NCBI GenBank assembly: GCA_963995505.1
Contig: OZ023187.1
Span: 937,501 to 1,001,500 of the forward strand
Direction of reading: 5' to 3'
From: Hypericum androsaemum
Taxonomy: Eukaryota > Streptophyta > Magnoliopsida > Malpighiales > Hypericaceae
Length of the DNA: 64,000 nt
The notes under the pieces are model-generated. The model was not told the origin of the DNA. It did no database searches and worked only from the letters and a program-made list of their open reading frames with translations. This document shows positions 13,601 to 26,700 of the stretch, piece after piece; the first letter of the stretch is position 1, and each line of letters begins with the position of its first letter. Both the position numbers and the translations under genes were made by a program.

Positions 13601-14006
13601 CGTCATCCACCGAATCCCCACTGGTACAAGCAAATCCCGAGCAAACGCAATTAGATAACGCAAACCCTAACAATAAAACAAACACTGCAATAACCTACAC
13701 AAAGAAGGGATCATTCTGCTGGATTTCGACGATCGAAGCCGTGACGTCTACAGCAGCAGGCAAGCTCCCCCTGCTTCGCCACGTGGATATCTAAACCGAA
13801 ACGCAACCAGAATTAACTTAATTTTAGTGATTAATTAATGAAAGAACTATAAGCCAAATCTAGCTTACGCGTTTAAGAGCGGAGGAGATTTTCTCGGGGG
13901 AACCGGAGAAGAGGGAGTCCGTTACGGACTCCCACTCCGTCCAGCTCAGCCACGGCACCAGCTTGTAATCGATCGACGCCTCGGATGATCCTTCGTGGAA
14001 ATCCAT
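10647..14006 (-). CDS. LAS1: LAS1-like pre-rRNA processing endoribonuclease
   Basis: Eight exons close with GT-AG junctions and matching phases: 13869-14006, 13699-13790, 13549-13620, 13340-13446, 13196-13254, 12886-13051, 11832-12113, 10647-11542. The product is 603 aa. The N-terminal domain has LVPWLSWTEWESV (about residues 16-28), MLAMLYCMAIM, then LVDVRHEGSHRDLLP across the exon 4/5 junction. R135, H136 and H140 form the HEPN nuclease signature RHxxxH, and DWLRSYYWEP follows. The C-terminal half has a basic stretch (CRRYKRKH) and ends WKKVGEDELVAIHSGLRILV. In yeast and humans Las1 pairs with the Grc3/NOL9 kinase and cuts ITS2 during large-subunit rRNA maturation in the nucleus; the plant role is inferred. 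The exon 8 acceptor (ATTACAG) was chosen because it alone restores frame. Two decayed copies lie at 35438-38589 and 62258-62605. Confidence 0.9.
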
Positions 14007-14700
14007 GGTCGACTCGACGACAGGTTAGGTTTTAGGGGATATAAACCCTAATTCAAGTATCTACACCGACGAGACGAGACGAGACTCTCGTTTCGTGGGC
14101 CTGTTGGATATGGCTCGTTGGGCTTTTTGGCCCACATATGATTTGGGCTAATAAGTTAAGCACGTTGATCTTGTATGGTATTACAATTAAATTTTAAAAA
14201 ACAAATCTGAAGGTCAAATTTTAAATAGTGGCATGTCTCTCAATGCCAAGGTTTTAGTTTACTTCGTCTTGTTATTCTTTCTATTACAAAGATAGTGGGC
14301 CCAAAATTGTATATTTCAAGCGTCGATAGTCTTTTTGCTTGATTCTTCTAACTTTCTCAATCTAAATTGTATATTTTACATGTCTATATATATATATTAA
14401 ATAGTGTAAATATGATAATCACGAGAAATGTATGAGAATATAGTCAAGTATAAAGAAGCATGTATGTTAATAATCATAAACAAACCCATAATTAAGAAAC
14501 TCTTATTCAACAAACAAATTGTCGGAGAACAAATATTTCGCGTTCAGAAAAGTGATTCTCCTTTCCACCACAACACAAGTACAAGTACTAACAAAGAAGT
14601 AAAAACAGATTAAATCGCCGATAGTTGTCTGTAACAGAGAAAAGAGAAGAGTGTCGATTAGAGAGTGTAGTTGCTTGGTCTATCTAAGCTAAGCCTCTCT
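14007..14700. other. 694-bp spacer between prenyltransferase and LAS1-like gene
   Basis: Both flanking genes are on the minus strand, so this holds the prenyltransferase 3' UTR and the LAS1-like promoter and 5' leader. The block adjacent to the LAS1 ATG (TTAGGGTTTATA on the minus strand) is conserved beside both LAS1 pseudogenes. No separate gene is seen. Confidence 0.6.
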
Positions 14701-17700
14701 TTAGATAAAAGGAAAAAGAATAAACTCGAAAATATAGAGCTTCAATACAGACTGATAAATCGAGACACTTGCTTCCTGCAAAGTTATGGCCAATATTTTA
14801 ACTAATTAGGCAGGAAACTTACTAGTGAAATTGCACATTAATCGAGTTTAAAGTAACTTGACAAAAAAATGGATATACCTTAGTGTAATTTGCCTTTTCC
14901 AACTTCCAAGCCTGCGATAAAATGAGGTGAGTAATATAATTTAGTAGCTTTCATTAAAAAAATAAAAAAATTTAGTAGCTGAAAGAAAAACTCAAAAACG
15001 TGGATATACATAAGGTAGTGTGTGAGTTTGAGTGTGTAACCAAAGTGGTGCGATTTTGTAGTATGAGTGTCAAGTGTTAAACTGCACCGTATTTTTTTTG
15101 TTAGAGTCTAGGATAACCTATTAGTAGTACCATTCAATTAAAAAAATATGGCACTACTAAATATTAAATGGTACTAGTAAATGCAAAGGACGTACTATTA
15201 AACGTTAGACTGTATCAGTAAATGCTAAATGATATTACTAAATGTTACATGGTATATTAGTAAACGTAATATAATTTTAATTTTTCAAAATGTCGCCATA
15301 TAATTTCTGATATTGCAACTTTGTCATTTGCAAGTAATCTTTTTATTATCTGTTTGGTACTTCTTAGCCATTGTAAGCACCCAATCCAATTAAACTAGAT
15401 ACTTTCCTACTTATAAAAAAAAACTAGATACTTTCCTCGGACCACTATCCCAAAAGTAACAGCGGAATTTGAGAAAAAATTATTAATTTTATGACGAATA
15501 ACCTCAAATTTAAAATCTAGGAAATATTATGACATAAAGGCATAAGTCAACAATCAATATGGTACCATAATCTGAAAAAAAGTTGAAAATCACACCTGGA
15601 AGATCAAGTACAAAGCTAGAAACATATGTGACGGTATCATGATGCTCTGTCTAAAAACCTGTTCGACAAAATGTAAAAAGAAATATCAAGTAATTAGATT
15701 TTGGAAAAATTATGCTCACATCCCTGTAGTTTAGTTTTTCTCTCTCTCGGGTCCCTAGGTTTCCAAAATACATGTTGTTGTCCCCTGATTTTGGTTTTAG
15801 ATACTCTCGGGTCCCTGGCTGACGTCAGCACCCATTTTTTTAATTTTTTATCATAGAAATGGCCTTTATACCCCTAAACAAAAAAAAAACTTAACATCTT
15901 CAACCCATCTTCTTCTTTAAACTCTCCATCTCTAGATAAACTAATTAAACACAAAAAATTATTCAATTAAATAGCAAAAAAATCTAATTAATTAAACACC
16001 CATGAAATTCACTCTTCAATAACAAACATGATAGATCCCACTTGGAGAGACCGAAATGGACAAGACCTAAGCCTAGAACTAAATCTTTGATTTCAATCCA
16101 CTATTCTCTTGCTGTTGAGAAGAACCCAGAAAAAGGGTTGTTTAATTTAACCCAGTGCAGGGTTAGGTTCTCTAAAGAGGATTGACCAGTCTAAGGGAGG
16201 AGGCGGGGTGGGGTCCATTGGGGAAGCTATTGGAGCTCGGGGCAGATCGGGGTGGGGGCCTCATTGGGCTGTCCAAGAGATCTGACATCGACGCCTCGGT
16301 CAAGGAGCTTCGACGATGGGGAAAACAGTCACCTCGCAGCCAAAAAGAGAAACCTAGTTCGTGCACGGTGCCACAACCTTCTTGTCCTCCATCCCCGCAG
16401 CAGCCTCACCCTCCTCCCCGTCTTCCTCCTCGCGCCTCTGTTCGAAGTGGTGTGGCCCTCTTGTGACCATGAACGTCGGCGACTCTATGCCTGCTGAATC
16501 CCCAATTTAAATGTTCGATGATGGACAATGGGAGACCTCGTTCGGCGACTGAGACCGTGAACGCCGGTGCCTCCATGCTTGTTGAACTCGTTCGACGGCT
16601 GGCCGGCGGCGCACCTCAGGACAGAGATGGCGACTGGGCAACCACATGAAATCCCCACTCCAATTTGATGTCCCCTCGGTTCTGTTATTTGTCGGAAGTG
16701 GTGTACTTGATTAGGATCTAGTCGAGGCAAGAGTTTGACTCTTTCTCCGTAAGATGAGATTGTCCCGTATTCAGTGCATACGTGCTATGACAATCGTCCT
16801 CAAGATACAACGACTTTGTTGCTTCCAAGATTGTAGAACAACAATTCTTGAAGCTTCAGGCGAACCTTGGAACTTCGAAACTTTCTGAGAGGGAGGGAGA
16901 GAACAACTATTGCTAAACAAATGTTATGCAATGAGTTGTGGGGTGAGATGCAAATGAGGGGGAGAGGTCTATTTATAGGCAGTGGAGGCTGGCACTTCCG
17001 AGGAGACGCGTCCGTTCGGCCAGCAGGCTGGCTGCGCTTTAGGTACTTCTTCAGCCATCCAAAGACACCCCTTTGCATACCAAATTTTGCCAGGCAGCTC
17101 GTGGCTCTTCGGTGCTCTTAGGCACCCCTTCAGCAGATGGCAGGCAGCACGCTCGTTCGTACTCCTTCGTGACCCTTCTGGAGTTTTCCAGAATTTGCCA
17201 AAATTTTAAGGCTCCTCCAGCTCCTTGCGAGGATGCACAAGTGCAAAGTGCTTAGTGCACCACAAAGTGCCCATTGTGACATGCGTCTAATGCGCCACGT
17301 GCGCACGCACGTGCGCACGCACGTGCGCATGCACGTGCTCGTGCATATCACCATCCTCGCAACGGTCCGAGTTAGTTTTTCAGGTGGTCAACTCATTTCA
17401 TAGCTAACAAGGAGCATCTCCATATAAACCAGGAAAAACTTGTTGCACTTTCCAATGTGGGATTGCCATTTCCTACTTAGGCTTCCCACTTTAGGCCTTT
17501 CCACATTTAGGCATTATGGTTTAATTAGCATTTATTCCAACAATTCCCTACATGAATGATGATTAATGCATACTGACACTTTTAAGAAAAATTTTGACGA
17601 GTTATCATTGCACCGAGATAGGTAGCTTACGGCTTTGAAACTTCTATAGTAAGATATTATCGAATTTACTTGCTGCTCAGTGAACGCAATGTCTTGAACT

Positions 17701-20700
17701 GGTCAGCTTTTTTTATGTAAACCAAGACAATAATATTTACACAATGATATCTCTAATATCCTTTGGTTCTCATGTTTTATCCGTTTCGGCCATGGACCAT
17801 ATCTTGAATTCATAAGTATTTTTCCATCTGAAGCGGCCTCACTTCACAGTTATATAGGTGATCTCCTATCAAGAGTATCCTGCCATACTCCACCTTTATC
17901 TGGTATATGAATGATTAAAAGTATAGACGCTTAACCTAACCACACTTATGCAGGTTTGTACTTAGACAGCTTCTGAGAATGGGATGGATTCCCAGTAATC
18001 ATCTTAACCATCCATAACTTAGTTGTCTCATTGAACCAAGTTTGTGGGATCTCCACTCATCATGGTTGAGTTACCGCTATGAATATTTTTAATGTGTAGG
18101 TTTTAACCCCATTCCCCTTACTGCATTATACATTTAATTTCTGTTGATTTCTTTCGTCAAAGGATCAGCTATGTTGTCTTTGGACTTCACATAATCAATA
18201 GTAATTATACCACCAGAGATCAATTGCCTAACAGTGTTATGTCTCCTACGGATGTGTCGACACTTACCATTGTACATTATACTTTGTGCTCTCCCGATTG
18301 CTGACATGCTATCACAGTGTATCAATACAGGAGGCATAGGTTTGTTCCAATAAGGAATATCTTCTAGGAAGTTTCTGAGCCATTCAGCTTCTTCCCCAGC
18401 TTTATCTAGTGCTATAAACTTTGACTCCATGGTGGATCGAGCTATGCACATTTGTTTAGAGAATTTTCAGGATACAGCTCCTCCACCTATGGTGAACACG
18501 TAACCATTAGTAGATTTGGAGTCTTTAGTGTCTGATATCTAATTCGCATTACTGTAACCTTCCAATACAGCTGGATATCTCATATAAAGGATGTCATGGT
18601 TCAAAGTATATTTTAGATACTTTAGAATCCTTTCCTAGAGTTAGCCAGTGATCCATTCCTGGATTGCTTGTGAATCTACTAAGTTTGCTAACTGAATAAG
18701 TAATATCAGGGCGTGTACTTTTTGTTAAGTATATCAGGCTCCCAATGATCATTGTATATTTTAGTTGAGATACTGGGTTTCCTCTATTTTTAGCTAAGTG
18801 TAGACTCAGGTCTACCGGAGTCTTTGCTGGAGGTTTGTCAAAAGCTTCGAATTTCTTGAGTATATTCTCAACATAGTGAGATTGTGACAAGACAATTCCT
18901 TCAGTCGTCCTAGAGATTTTAATCCCTAGTATGACGTCAGCTAGACCCATATCTTTCATGTCAAAGTTTTTTTAATATGTTATTAGTTTTTACGATAAGA
19001 TCATTACTGCTTCCCATGATTAGCATGTCGTCTACATACATACATATAATCACGTAAGCATCAGGTGTACCTTTAATGTATACATATTTATCACACTCAT
19101 TGATCTTAAAGCCATTTGACATCATTGTTCTATCAAATTTTTCATGCCATTGTTTCGGCGCCTGTTTCAGCCCGTACGGTGACTTGTCCAGTTTGCATAC
19201 TTTATGTTCTTGTCTGGGGGTAACAAACCCTTCATATTGTTCCATATATATCTCCTCTTTCAATTCTTTATTTAGAAAAGTTATTTTTACATCCATATGA
19301 TGTATATCTAGATTATAGAGTGCTGCAATGACTATGAGCACTCTAATAGTTGTGATTCTTGTGACCAGCGAATACGTGTCAAAGTAATCATATCCTTCCT
19401 TCTGTTTGAATCCTTTAGCTACCAACCGAGCTTTGTACTTACCGATTGATCCATCAGTTTTGTATTTTCTTTTAAGGATCCACTTGTAACCTAAAGGTTT
19501 GTAACCTGGTGGAAGATCCACGATTTCTCACGTGTGGTTTTGCATGATGGACTCTATCTCATTGTTGATAGCTTCTTTCCAGAGAGGAGCATCTGGACTA
19601 GACAACATCTCTTGGATTGTCCCAGGTTCATTTTCTAACACGTATGTCAGAAAATCTAGACCACACGACTTAGCCGTTCTGGCCCTTTTGCTACGTCTAG
19701 GTTCCTCAACAATTTGATGAGAACCTTGAGTAGCTTCATGAGCTCTTTTATTAGAGCTTGGGTCTTTCCTCTCCTTGTTTGGAAAGATATTCTCAAAGAA
19801 TGTTATATTCCTTGATTTCATGATCATTCCCTCGTTGATTTCAGAGTTTTCAAACTTGTGCATTAGAAATTGGTATGCACTACTGTTGTAGGCATATCCG
19901 ATAAAGATGCAGTCAACGGTCTTAGTCCTATTCTCACCCTTTTAGGTTGAGGTATTTCTACCTTAGCTAAGTACCCCCACACTTTAAGGTAACCGTAGGA
20001 AGGTTTTCTCCCTTTTTATAATTCATATGGGATTTTGTCCCTTTTCTTGTGTGGCAGTTTGTTTAGAATGTGATTAGCTGAGATTACAGCTTCCTCCCAC
20101 ATATTCTGGGGTAAGCTCGAGCTAATCAACATAGCATTCATCATCTCCTTGAGAGTTTGATTCTTGCTTTCAGCTATGCCATTTGATTGAGGTGAGTATG
20201 GTGCAGTCGTTTGATGAATAATGCCATTTTGTTGGCAGAATTCTTCAAATGGAGCTACATATTCTCCCCCTCTATCACTTCGAATTATTTTAATTTTACT
20301 GCTAAGTTGATTTTCAACCTCATTCTTATAACTCTTGAAAACTTTGAAGGCTTCGTCCTTTCCTTTCAAGAGATATATGTAATAGTATCTTGTGCAATCA
20401 TCGATAAATGTAATGAAATACTTTTTCCCACCTCTAGTTTGCACGTGTTTCATATCGCTGGCGTCGGTATGAATTAACTCTAAATGTGTAGTACTTCTTT
20501 CCACTGAATGGAAAAGTACTTTGGTCATTTTTGCCTCTTCACATTTATTGTTTGGGTCAAACTCTATTTTATACAATAAATTTAAACTTACTAACTTTCT
20601 TAGTGAGCTCAAATTTACATGTCCTTCTATCCTGCCATAAGTTAGAATACTCAGCCAAGTAAGAAGAATTAATAACTTTATTAGGGCCCTCAAAGGCGCG

Positions 20701-23700
20701 TTTGATATTTATTACATTCATCTTGAAGAGCCCCCTCTCAAGGTAACCCTTTCCTACAAAGGTACCAGCCTTAGTTAATACAAATCTATCAGCCTCAAAT
20801 ACCAGCTTCAACCCGACTTTGCTTAACTGAGAGCCGGATACTAGATTCTTGCGAATGTCTGGGATATGCATCACATCCTTGAGGGTCAGCTCTTTTCCGG
20901 AGGTCAGCTTCAGTACCACCTTGCCTAGTCCGACTACGGGAGAAGTTTCAGAGTTTTCATAAACAACTTTCGTCCGTTGATCGGGGTATAGGTCGAGAAC
21001 ACCTCCTTGTTTAAACAGATGTGTTGGGTTGCCCCTGTGTCAATGAACCACTCTCTTGGGTTATCCACCAGATTGGCTTCAAACACCATGGCAGATAAGT
21101 CTAGCTCAGACAGGTCATCAGCCAGATTAGCCTCCTCACGATCGTCCCTCTTTGGCAGGCGACAATCTTTTGCCATGTGACCGGGCTTGTCGTAGTTGTA
21201 GCAATTTTCCTTGATCTTTTTAACCTTTTTTTTCTTTGGCTCTTACTTCTCCTGCTTATTTTCGGACTTCTTCCTCTTCTTGTGGGTACCTCCTTCAGCG
21301 AAGTGTACCTTAGCCTCGGAGTTGGTCCTGCTGGTTTTGATTTTGGACTTTTAGTTGTCTTCCTCGATCTTCAGTCTCATGATCAGGTCTTCCAGCCCCA
21401 TGTCCTTCCTCTTATGCTTGAGATAGTTCTTGAAATCTTTTCACAGGGGAGGTAGCTTCTCAATTAGTGCAGCCACTTAGAAGGATTCACTAAGTTGTAT
21501 ACCTTCGGTGTGAATCTCATGCAGAATCAGCTGCAGCTCTTGAACTTGGCCTATGACCTTCTTGGAATCTACCATCTGGAAGTCGAGAAATCTCCTGATG
21601 ATGAATTTCTTTATCCCGGCATCGTCCGTCTTGTACTTCTTCTTCAGGAAATTCCACAATTCTTTCGCAGTCTTGGTACCTGTATAGATATTGTAACGGG
21701 TCTCGTCTAATCCATTCAGGATATAGTTACGACATAGAAAGTCACCGTGACTCCATACATCCAAGGCATTGATCTTCAATTGATCAGCCTCATTTTTTGC
21801 CACCTTTGGAGCCTCTTCCTTCAAGAATCGGACCAGGTTGAGCATTGTCAGGTTGAACAACATCGTTTGTTTCTACCTCTTGAACTCGATGCCATTGAAC
21901 TTTGCTGGCCTTTCGACGTGAAAAATTTCTGGGACCGCAGTAGAGCTTGATTATGGCATCTTTAAGTACACAATATCTTGTCTTACGATTGTTGTTTGTC
22001 AGAGGTGGTGTACTTGATTAGGATCTAGTCGAGGCAAGAGTTTGACTCTTTCTCCGTAAAACAAGATTGTCCCGTATTCAGTGCTTATGGACTATGGCAA
22101 TCATCCCCAAGATATAACGACTTTGTTGCTTCCAAGATCGTAGCACAACGATTCTTGAAGCTTTGGGCGAACCTTGGACACTCGAAACTTTCTGAGAGGG
22201 AGGGAGAGAAGAACAACTATTGCTAAAGAAATGTTATGCAATGTGTTGTGGGGTGAGATGCAAATGAGGAGGAGAGGCCTATTTATAGGCAGTGGAGGCT
22301 AGCACTTCCGAAGAGATGCGTTCGTTCGGCCAGCAGGCAGGCTGCCCTTCAGGCACCTCTTCAGCTATCCGAAGACACCCATTCGAACACCAGATTTTGC
22401 CAGGTAGCTCGTGGCTCTTCGGTGCTCATAGGCACCCATTCGGCATACGGCAGGTAGTACGCTCGTTCGCACTCCTTCGTGACCCTTCTGGAGTTTTCTA
22501 GAATTTCCCAAAACTTTAAAGCTCCTCCAAACGATGCGCATGTGCGAAGTGCCAAGTCCGCCACAAAGCGCCTATTGCGACCTGCGTCCAATGCGTCATG
22601 CACACGTACGCGTGCTCGTGCTCATGCTCAGATGGTGCTACGCACCATCCTCGCAACGGTCCGAGTTGGCTTTCCAGGTGGTCAACTCATTTCCTAGCTA
22701 ACAAGGAGCATCTTCTTATAAACTAGGAAAAGTTTGTTGCACTTTCCAATGTCGGATTGCCATTTCCTACTTAAGCTTCCCACTCTGGGCCTTTCTATAT
22801 CTATTCCAACAATTTCTCCTCCTCCACGTCAAATTTTTATCTTTTTTTTTTTGAATTCGTGGGTGGATTTTGATGATGAATCGATTTGATTTCCAGGAAG
22901 AAGAAGAGGGGAGATGCTAATTTTTTAGGATATTTTTGTCATTTCAATGACAAAAATGAAAAACGATAGCTGCTGACATTAGCTAGGGACCCGAGAGTTT
23001 CTAAAATTAAACACAGGGGACGTCAGAATAGATTTTGAAAATGCAGGGACCCGAGAGGGAGGGAGACCAAACTACATGAATCTGAGTGTAATTTGCCCAT
23101 AGATTTTTCTGTGAACTCCAATATTATATAAGCTTACACATGGTATAAAATTAAACCGTTATTGAAGCAAAGATCCGCAATTAATAAGATATGTTGTAAT
23201 TACACAAGGTTATGTATAAATCGTTCTAGTTATTAAAAAAATATGTTGAAAAAATAATTACCTTAGGCATGACAATAGCTGTTGCAATAGCACCAATGTA
23301 TATCACTACCATGTACGCAAAACCAAAGATCGCAACTTTTCTGGGTCCGTAAATTGATGCTAAAGTTGGGACGTTGTATCTGTTACATTTTAAATATCTC
23401 AAATTCAAATTTTTATAATAAAAAATTGAGATAGAAATTTATCAAAATAATCGGTAACGATGTAGTATGGAATGCCCAGAGCTTCTCGTCCATTTTATCC
23501 CGAGGAATGGCATGAAAATGAAAGACAATGCAAGATAAGGCAAAAAAGGAAATAAAAGACATGAAAAGGAAAGAAAAGACATGAAAAGTGAAGAACAAGT
23601 AAGAAAAGACAAGAAAATAAAAAGAAAAAGCAAGAAAAGGCGAGAAAAAGTAAGAAAAGACAAGATACAGAAAGAAAATGCAATAAAATGAATGAAAATG

Positions 23701-26700
23701 GATGAAAATGTAAGAAAATGCAAGATAAGACAAGAAAAGGAAAGAATCTTGATCAAATTATTTAGAGTCTAGGATAACCTATTAGTAGTCTAGGTAATTG
23801 TAAACATAGGTATACTCTATGTTTGGCGAATGAAGTAGCCAATTGAGTTGCAACGAAAACTCAAAAGAAAAATTGGACACGCCATTCATTCCCGAAGTTT
23901 GTAAACCTTTTGTACCAAGACTTCCCAAAAAATTGGACACTCTATGTGCAAAAAATTGGACACGTCATTCATTCCCGAAGTTTGTAAACCTTTTGTACCA
24001 AGAATTCCTGAAAAATTGGACACTCTATGTGCATCTAATTGGACACGTCATTCATTCCCGAAGTTTGTAAACCTTTTGTACCAAGACTTCCCTAGATAAA
24101 GGGTATGTAACAAGAGGTATAACTTCAGCTAAATACAGAGGTATGTTAATTCTAAAAAAAACAAAATTCTTTAGTTATATAACTTTTTCAAAGTAAAATT
24201 GATTACTCAAAGAAAACCACTAAAGAGAGTCATTTAGCTGAAAGACCGTTGTCAAGATTACACCTACGTAACTAATCTCCTTCTAAGTCTCCTTAAACTA
24301 CTATATACTAAACAATCGAAATCAATTATTGTGTAAGATAAAAAAATCAGTACTTACTTCTTGTCTCCTTCCAGGTCTTCAATATCTTTGAGTGGAGTAA
24401 AGCCCACTATAAACAATGTGGAAAATATTGCGAGAAATATCTGTTGCGGACTGCATGTCACAATTAATGAAATGTGAAGTTAAAATGCAAGAAAATCAAT
24501 TATCCTTCCAATTTATTCGTGGGATTATATACTGCATTTATCCTTCCCATAAATGAACTTGATAAATGTTTGTGTATATATATGCCTATTATTTTGGTTG
24601 AAACCTTTTGTATACTTAGTAAATTTAGGGCATTTAATTGGTGATAAAATTCTTCCAAAAAAGTTTAACATTGCTGAATTCATAAACCTTTTTGAACTCG
24701 AGACTAAACTAGAACATCTCATTAAATGTTCGTTGATCTATATATATATTAGGAATAAGTTCACTTAAGTACATTATGGTCTCACACATTTTTACTTAAG
24801 TATCATGTGATTTCACTTTTATCAAGTTGGTGACAGAGGTTTCCAAATTTGACACTTTTGGTGAGAAACCAAGGTAAGTCATTTTTCAGTTGGCACTTCC
24901 ATGGTTATCCACGTAAGTACTACGTCAATGCCACATCATATTTCTCTAGCATATTGACGTGAAAAAGTAGAAAAAGTTCTCCTAAATTCCTAATCTCTCA
25001 AATCAACCAACACGAAACAAAATATAACGTAAAACGTGGAGCCTTAAATGGATATTTTTTTAAATCTTTTCCATGATAGTGTCATCTAAGATAGAAAAAT
25101 ATGAAGTGGCGTCGAGGTGGATAACCATGGTAATGATAACAAACAAAATACTAACTCTAGTTAGAAGTTTATTACCAAAAATGTCAAATTCAGATATTTC
25201 TGTCACCAAAAATAAAACAAGTAAAACTATACGTACTTAAGTAAAAATGTATGAAACCACATAATACTTAAATAAACTTATCCCCATATATTATAATTCT
25301 TTCGGTAAAAGCATAACAAGAGAAAAATATTCAAGAGCACCTCAATTGAAATGGAAGTCCCATTATGTTTTTTGCTAAAGCCGACAAACATAGATTAAGT
25401 GCACACCCTCGAGCCTGCAGGAAGCCAGTAGTTGGAGATTTTGTCAATAAGTAGATAATAAAGTATAAGGCAATGATTAATTAGATAATCATATAATCGA
25501 TTATGCATAACCATATATCTTCGAGTTATGTGTTAGATAAATATCTAACGCAAAAAAAAATTTAAGACTAGCGCATGTAACTTTTTTACACTTGTAAACA
25601 GATTCACCACTCTTACAACTAACAATGTGCTAATTACTCCCACAATATCTTTAAAATGTTTAAGGTATTAAGTTAATTGAATATTTGTAGGCAACTGCTA
25701 CTCTGAAGCAATTTGAACTTACTCGTGTATTCATTATTCTTATAGTTGATAATATATTATAGTTGATAGCATATCGCTAAAAAAAACAATATGGTAGGAG
25801 TACTTACAAAAGCACACAAGAGAATTGCACCAATAGTCGATCTCTTGAAGGAAAATGGAGGAACAGAATATAATGTTCCGAAGACCAAGTGCGAAAACAC
25901 ATATGCAATTATGGAACCCGATTTTAAAAGTACGGAAATTGCGATGCCAATAATTATGAAACATATCACTAATATCCTTGCAGATTGAATTGACAATGCT
26001 CCCGAAGCTAATGGATAATGTGGTTTGTTTATCCTGCAAAATAACAAATTAAAATGCAACCATGAATTTTATTATGAGGGGAGCCAAATGTTGTTTAACG
26101 AGATAATCAAGTATGTACTTGTTGATATCGACATCGTAAATGTGATTAATGCCGCTTGTGAATCCCTCTGAGCAAAGCATAGCAACAACAACAGCCATTG
26201 TCCTTAGAAGTAGAGTCCAATTCGACATCTTTACTAGATGTGCATTCTCCATCCAAGTTCTTATGGATATACCGCTGCATGAACCAAATACTTATTCTTT
26301 TTTGATATGTTAAAAAAATATAACATAATGCACTAGCCAAAATTAAATTAGATAAATTTGAGGAGTTAGTAGCTTACGCGAACGGTACAAGTGCCATGTG
26401 TAGGACATAAGGTCTCAGGAATGCTATTAGTACGTGAAAGACTTCCAACACTTTCGTGGGGAACGAATCAGATTTATCAGCAGAAGTCTGCGTAAATAGA
26501 AGCCAACCTGTCAAATTAAATATCAATAGCTTATTTTCAATTTGTAAGACTCGAATCTAATATTCAAGAAACATGTCCGAAAAAAGTTAATTTATGGGTT
26601 GTAAAATAATTGCTTACCTCTGATGGGCCAGAGCCCTTGAATGTACGTGTACCTGTAAGAGCAGGAAGGGGTCCAGTTGGGGACCACATATACCCTTCCT

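Larger units (their letters stand above)
16683..22811 (-). mobile_element. Copia family A element A1, old and decayed
   Basis: A 6.1-kb minus-strand LTR retrotransposon inside the Mutator-like element. The 5' LTR is 21990-22811 (822 bp) and the 3' LTR 16683-17542 (860 bp); each begins TGTTGGAATA and ends AACA in element orientation. The LTRs differ by many substitutions and indels, and the flanking pentamers GGTTC/ATTTC match poorly, so the insertion is old. Gag, integrase, reverse transcriptase and RNase H remnants lie between in copia order (integrase before RT). Confidence 0.85.
15703..23098. mobile_element. Mutator-like TIR element in prenyltransferase intron 8
   Basis: Left end GGAAAAATTATGCTCACATC; right end read inward GGGCAAATTACACTCAGATT. 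Both continue into TIRs rich in repeated GGGTCCCT phrases. Nine-base flanks TTAGATTTT (15694-15702) and ATAGATTTT (23099-23107) match at 8 of 9. The paralogous intron at 45940-45990 lacks it (ATTAGTTTTTTCTGTG), confirming both borders and insertion after duplication. It carries no transposase. Its cargo is a GC-rich block at 16160-16682 and a full copia element at 16683-22811. Confidence 0.85.

Noticed and set aside
16172..16497. Overlapping 60-94-codon frames on both strands as genes
   Set aside because: GC-rich sequence keeps several frames open; no family recognised and no gene structure. Kept only as possible captured cargo.
23413..23756. Long minus-strand frames rich in Phe/Leu/Ser
   Set aside because: They are the complement of the purine tract in the prenyltransferase intron; composition alone keeps them open.
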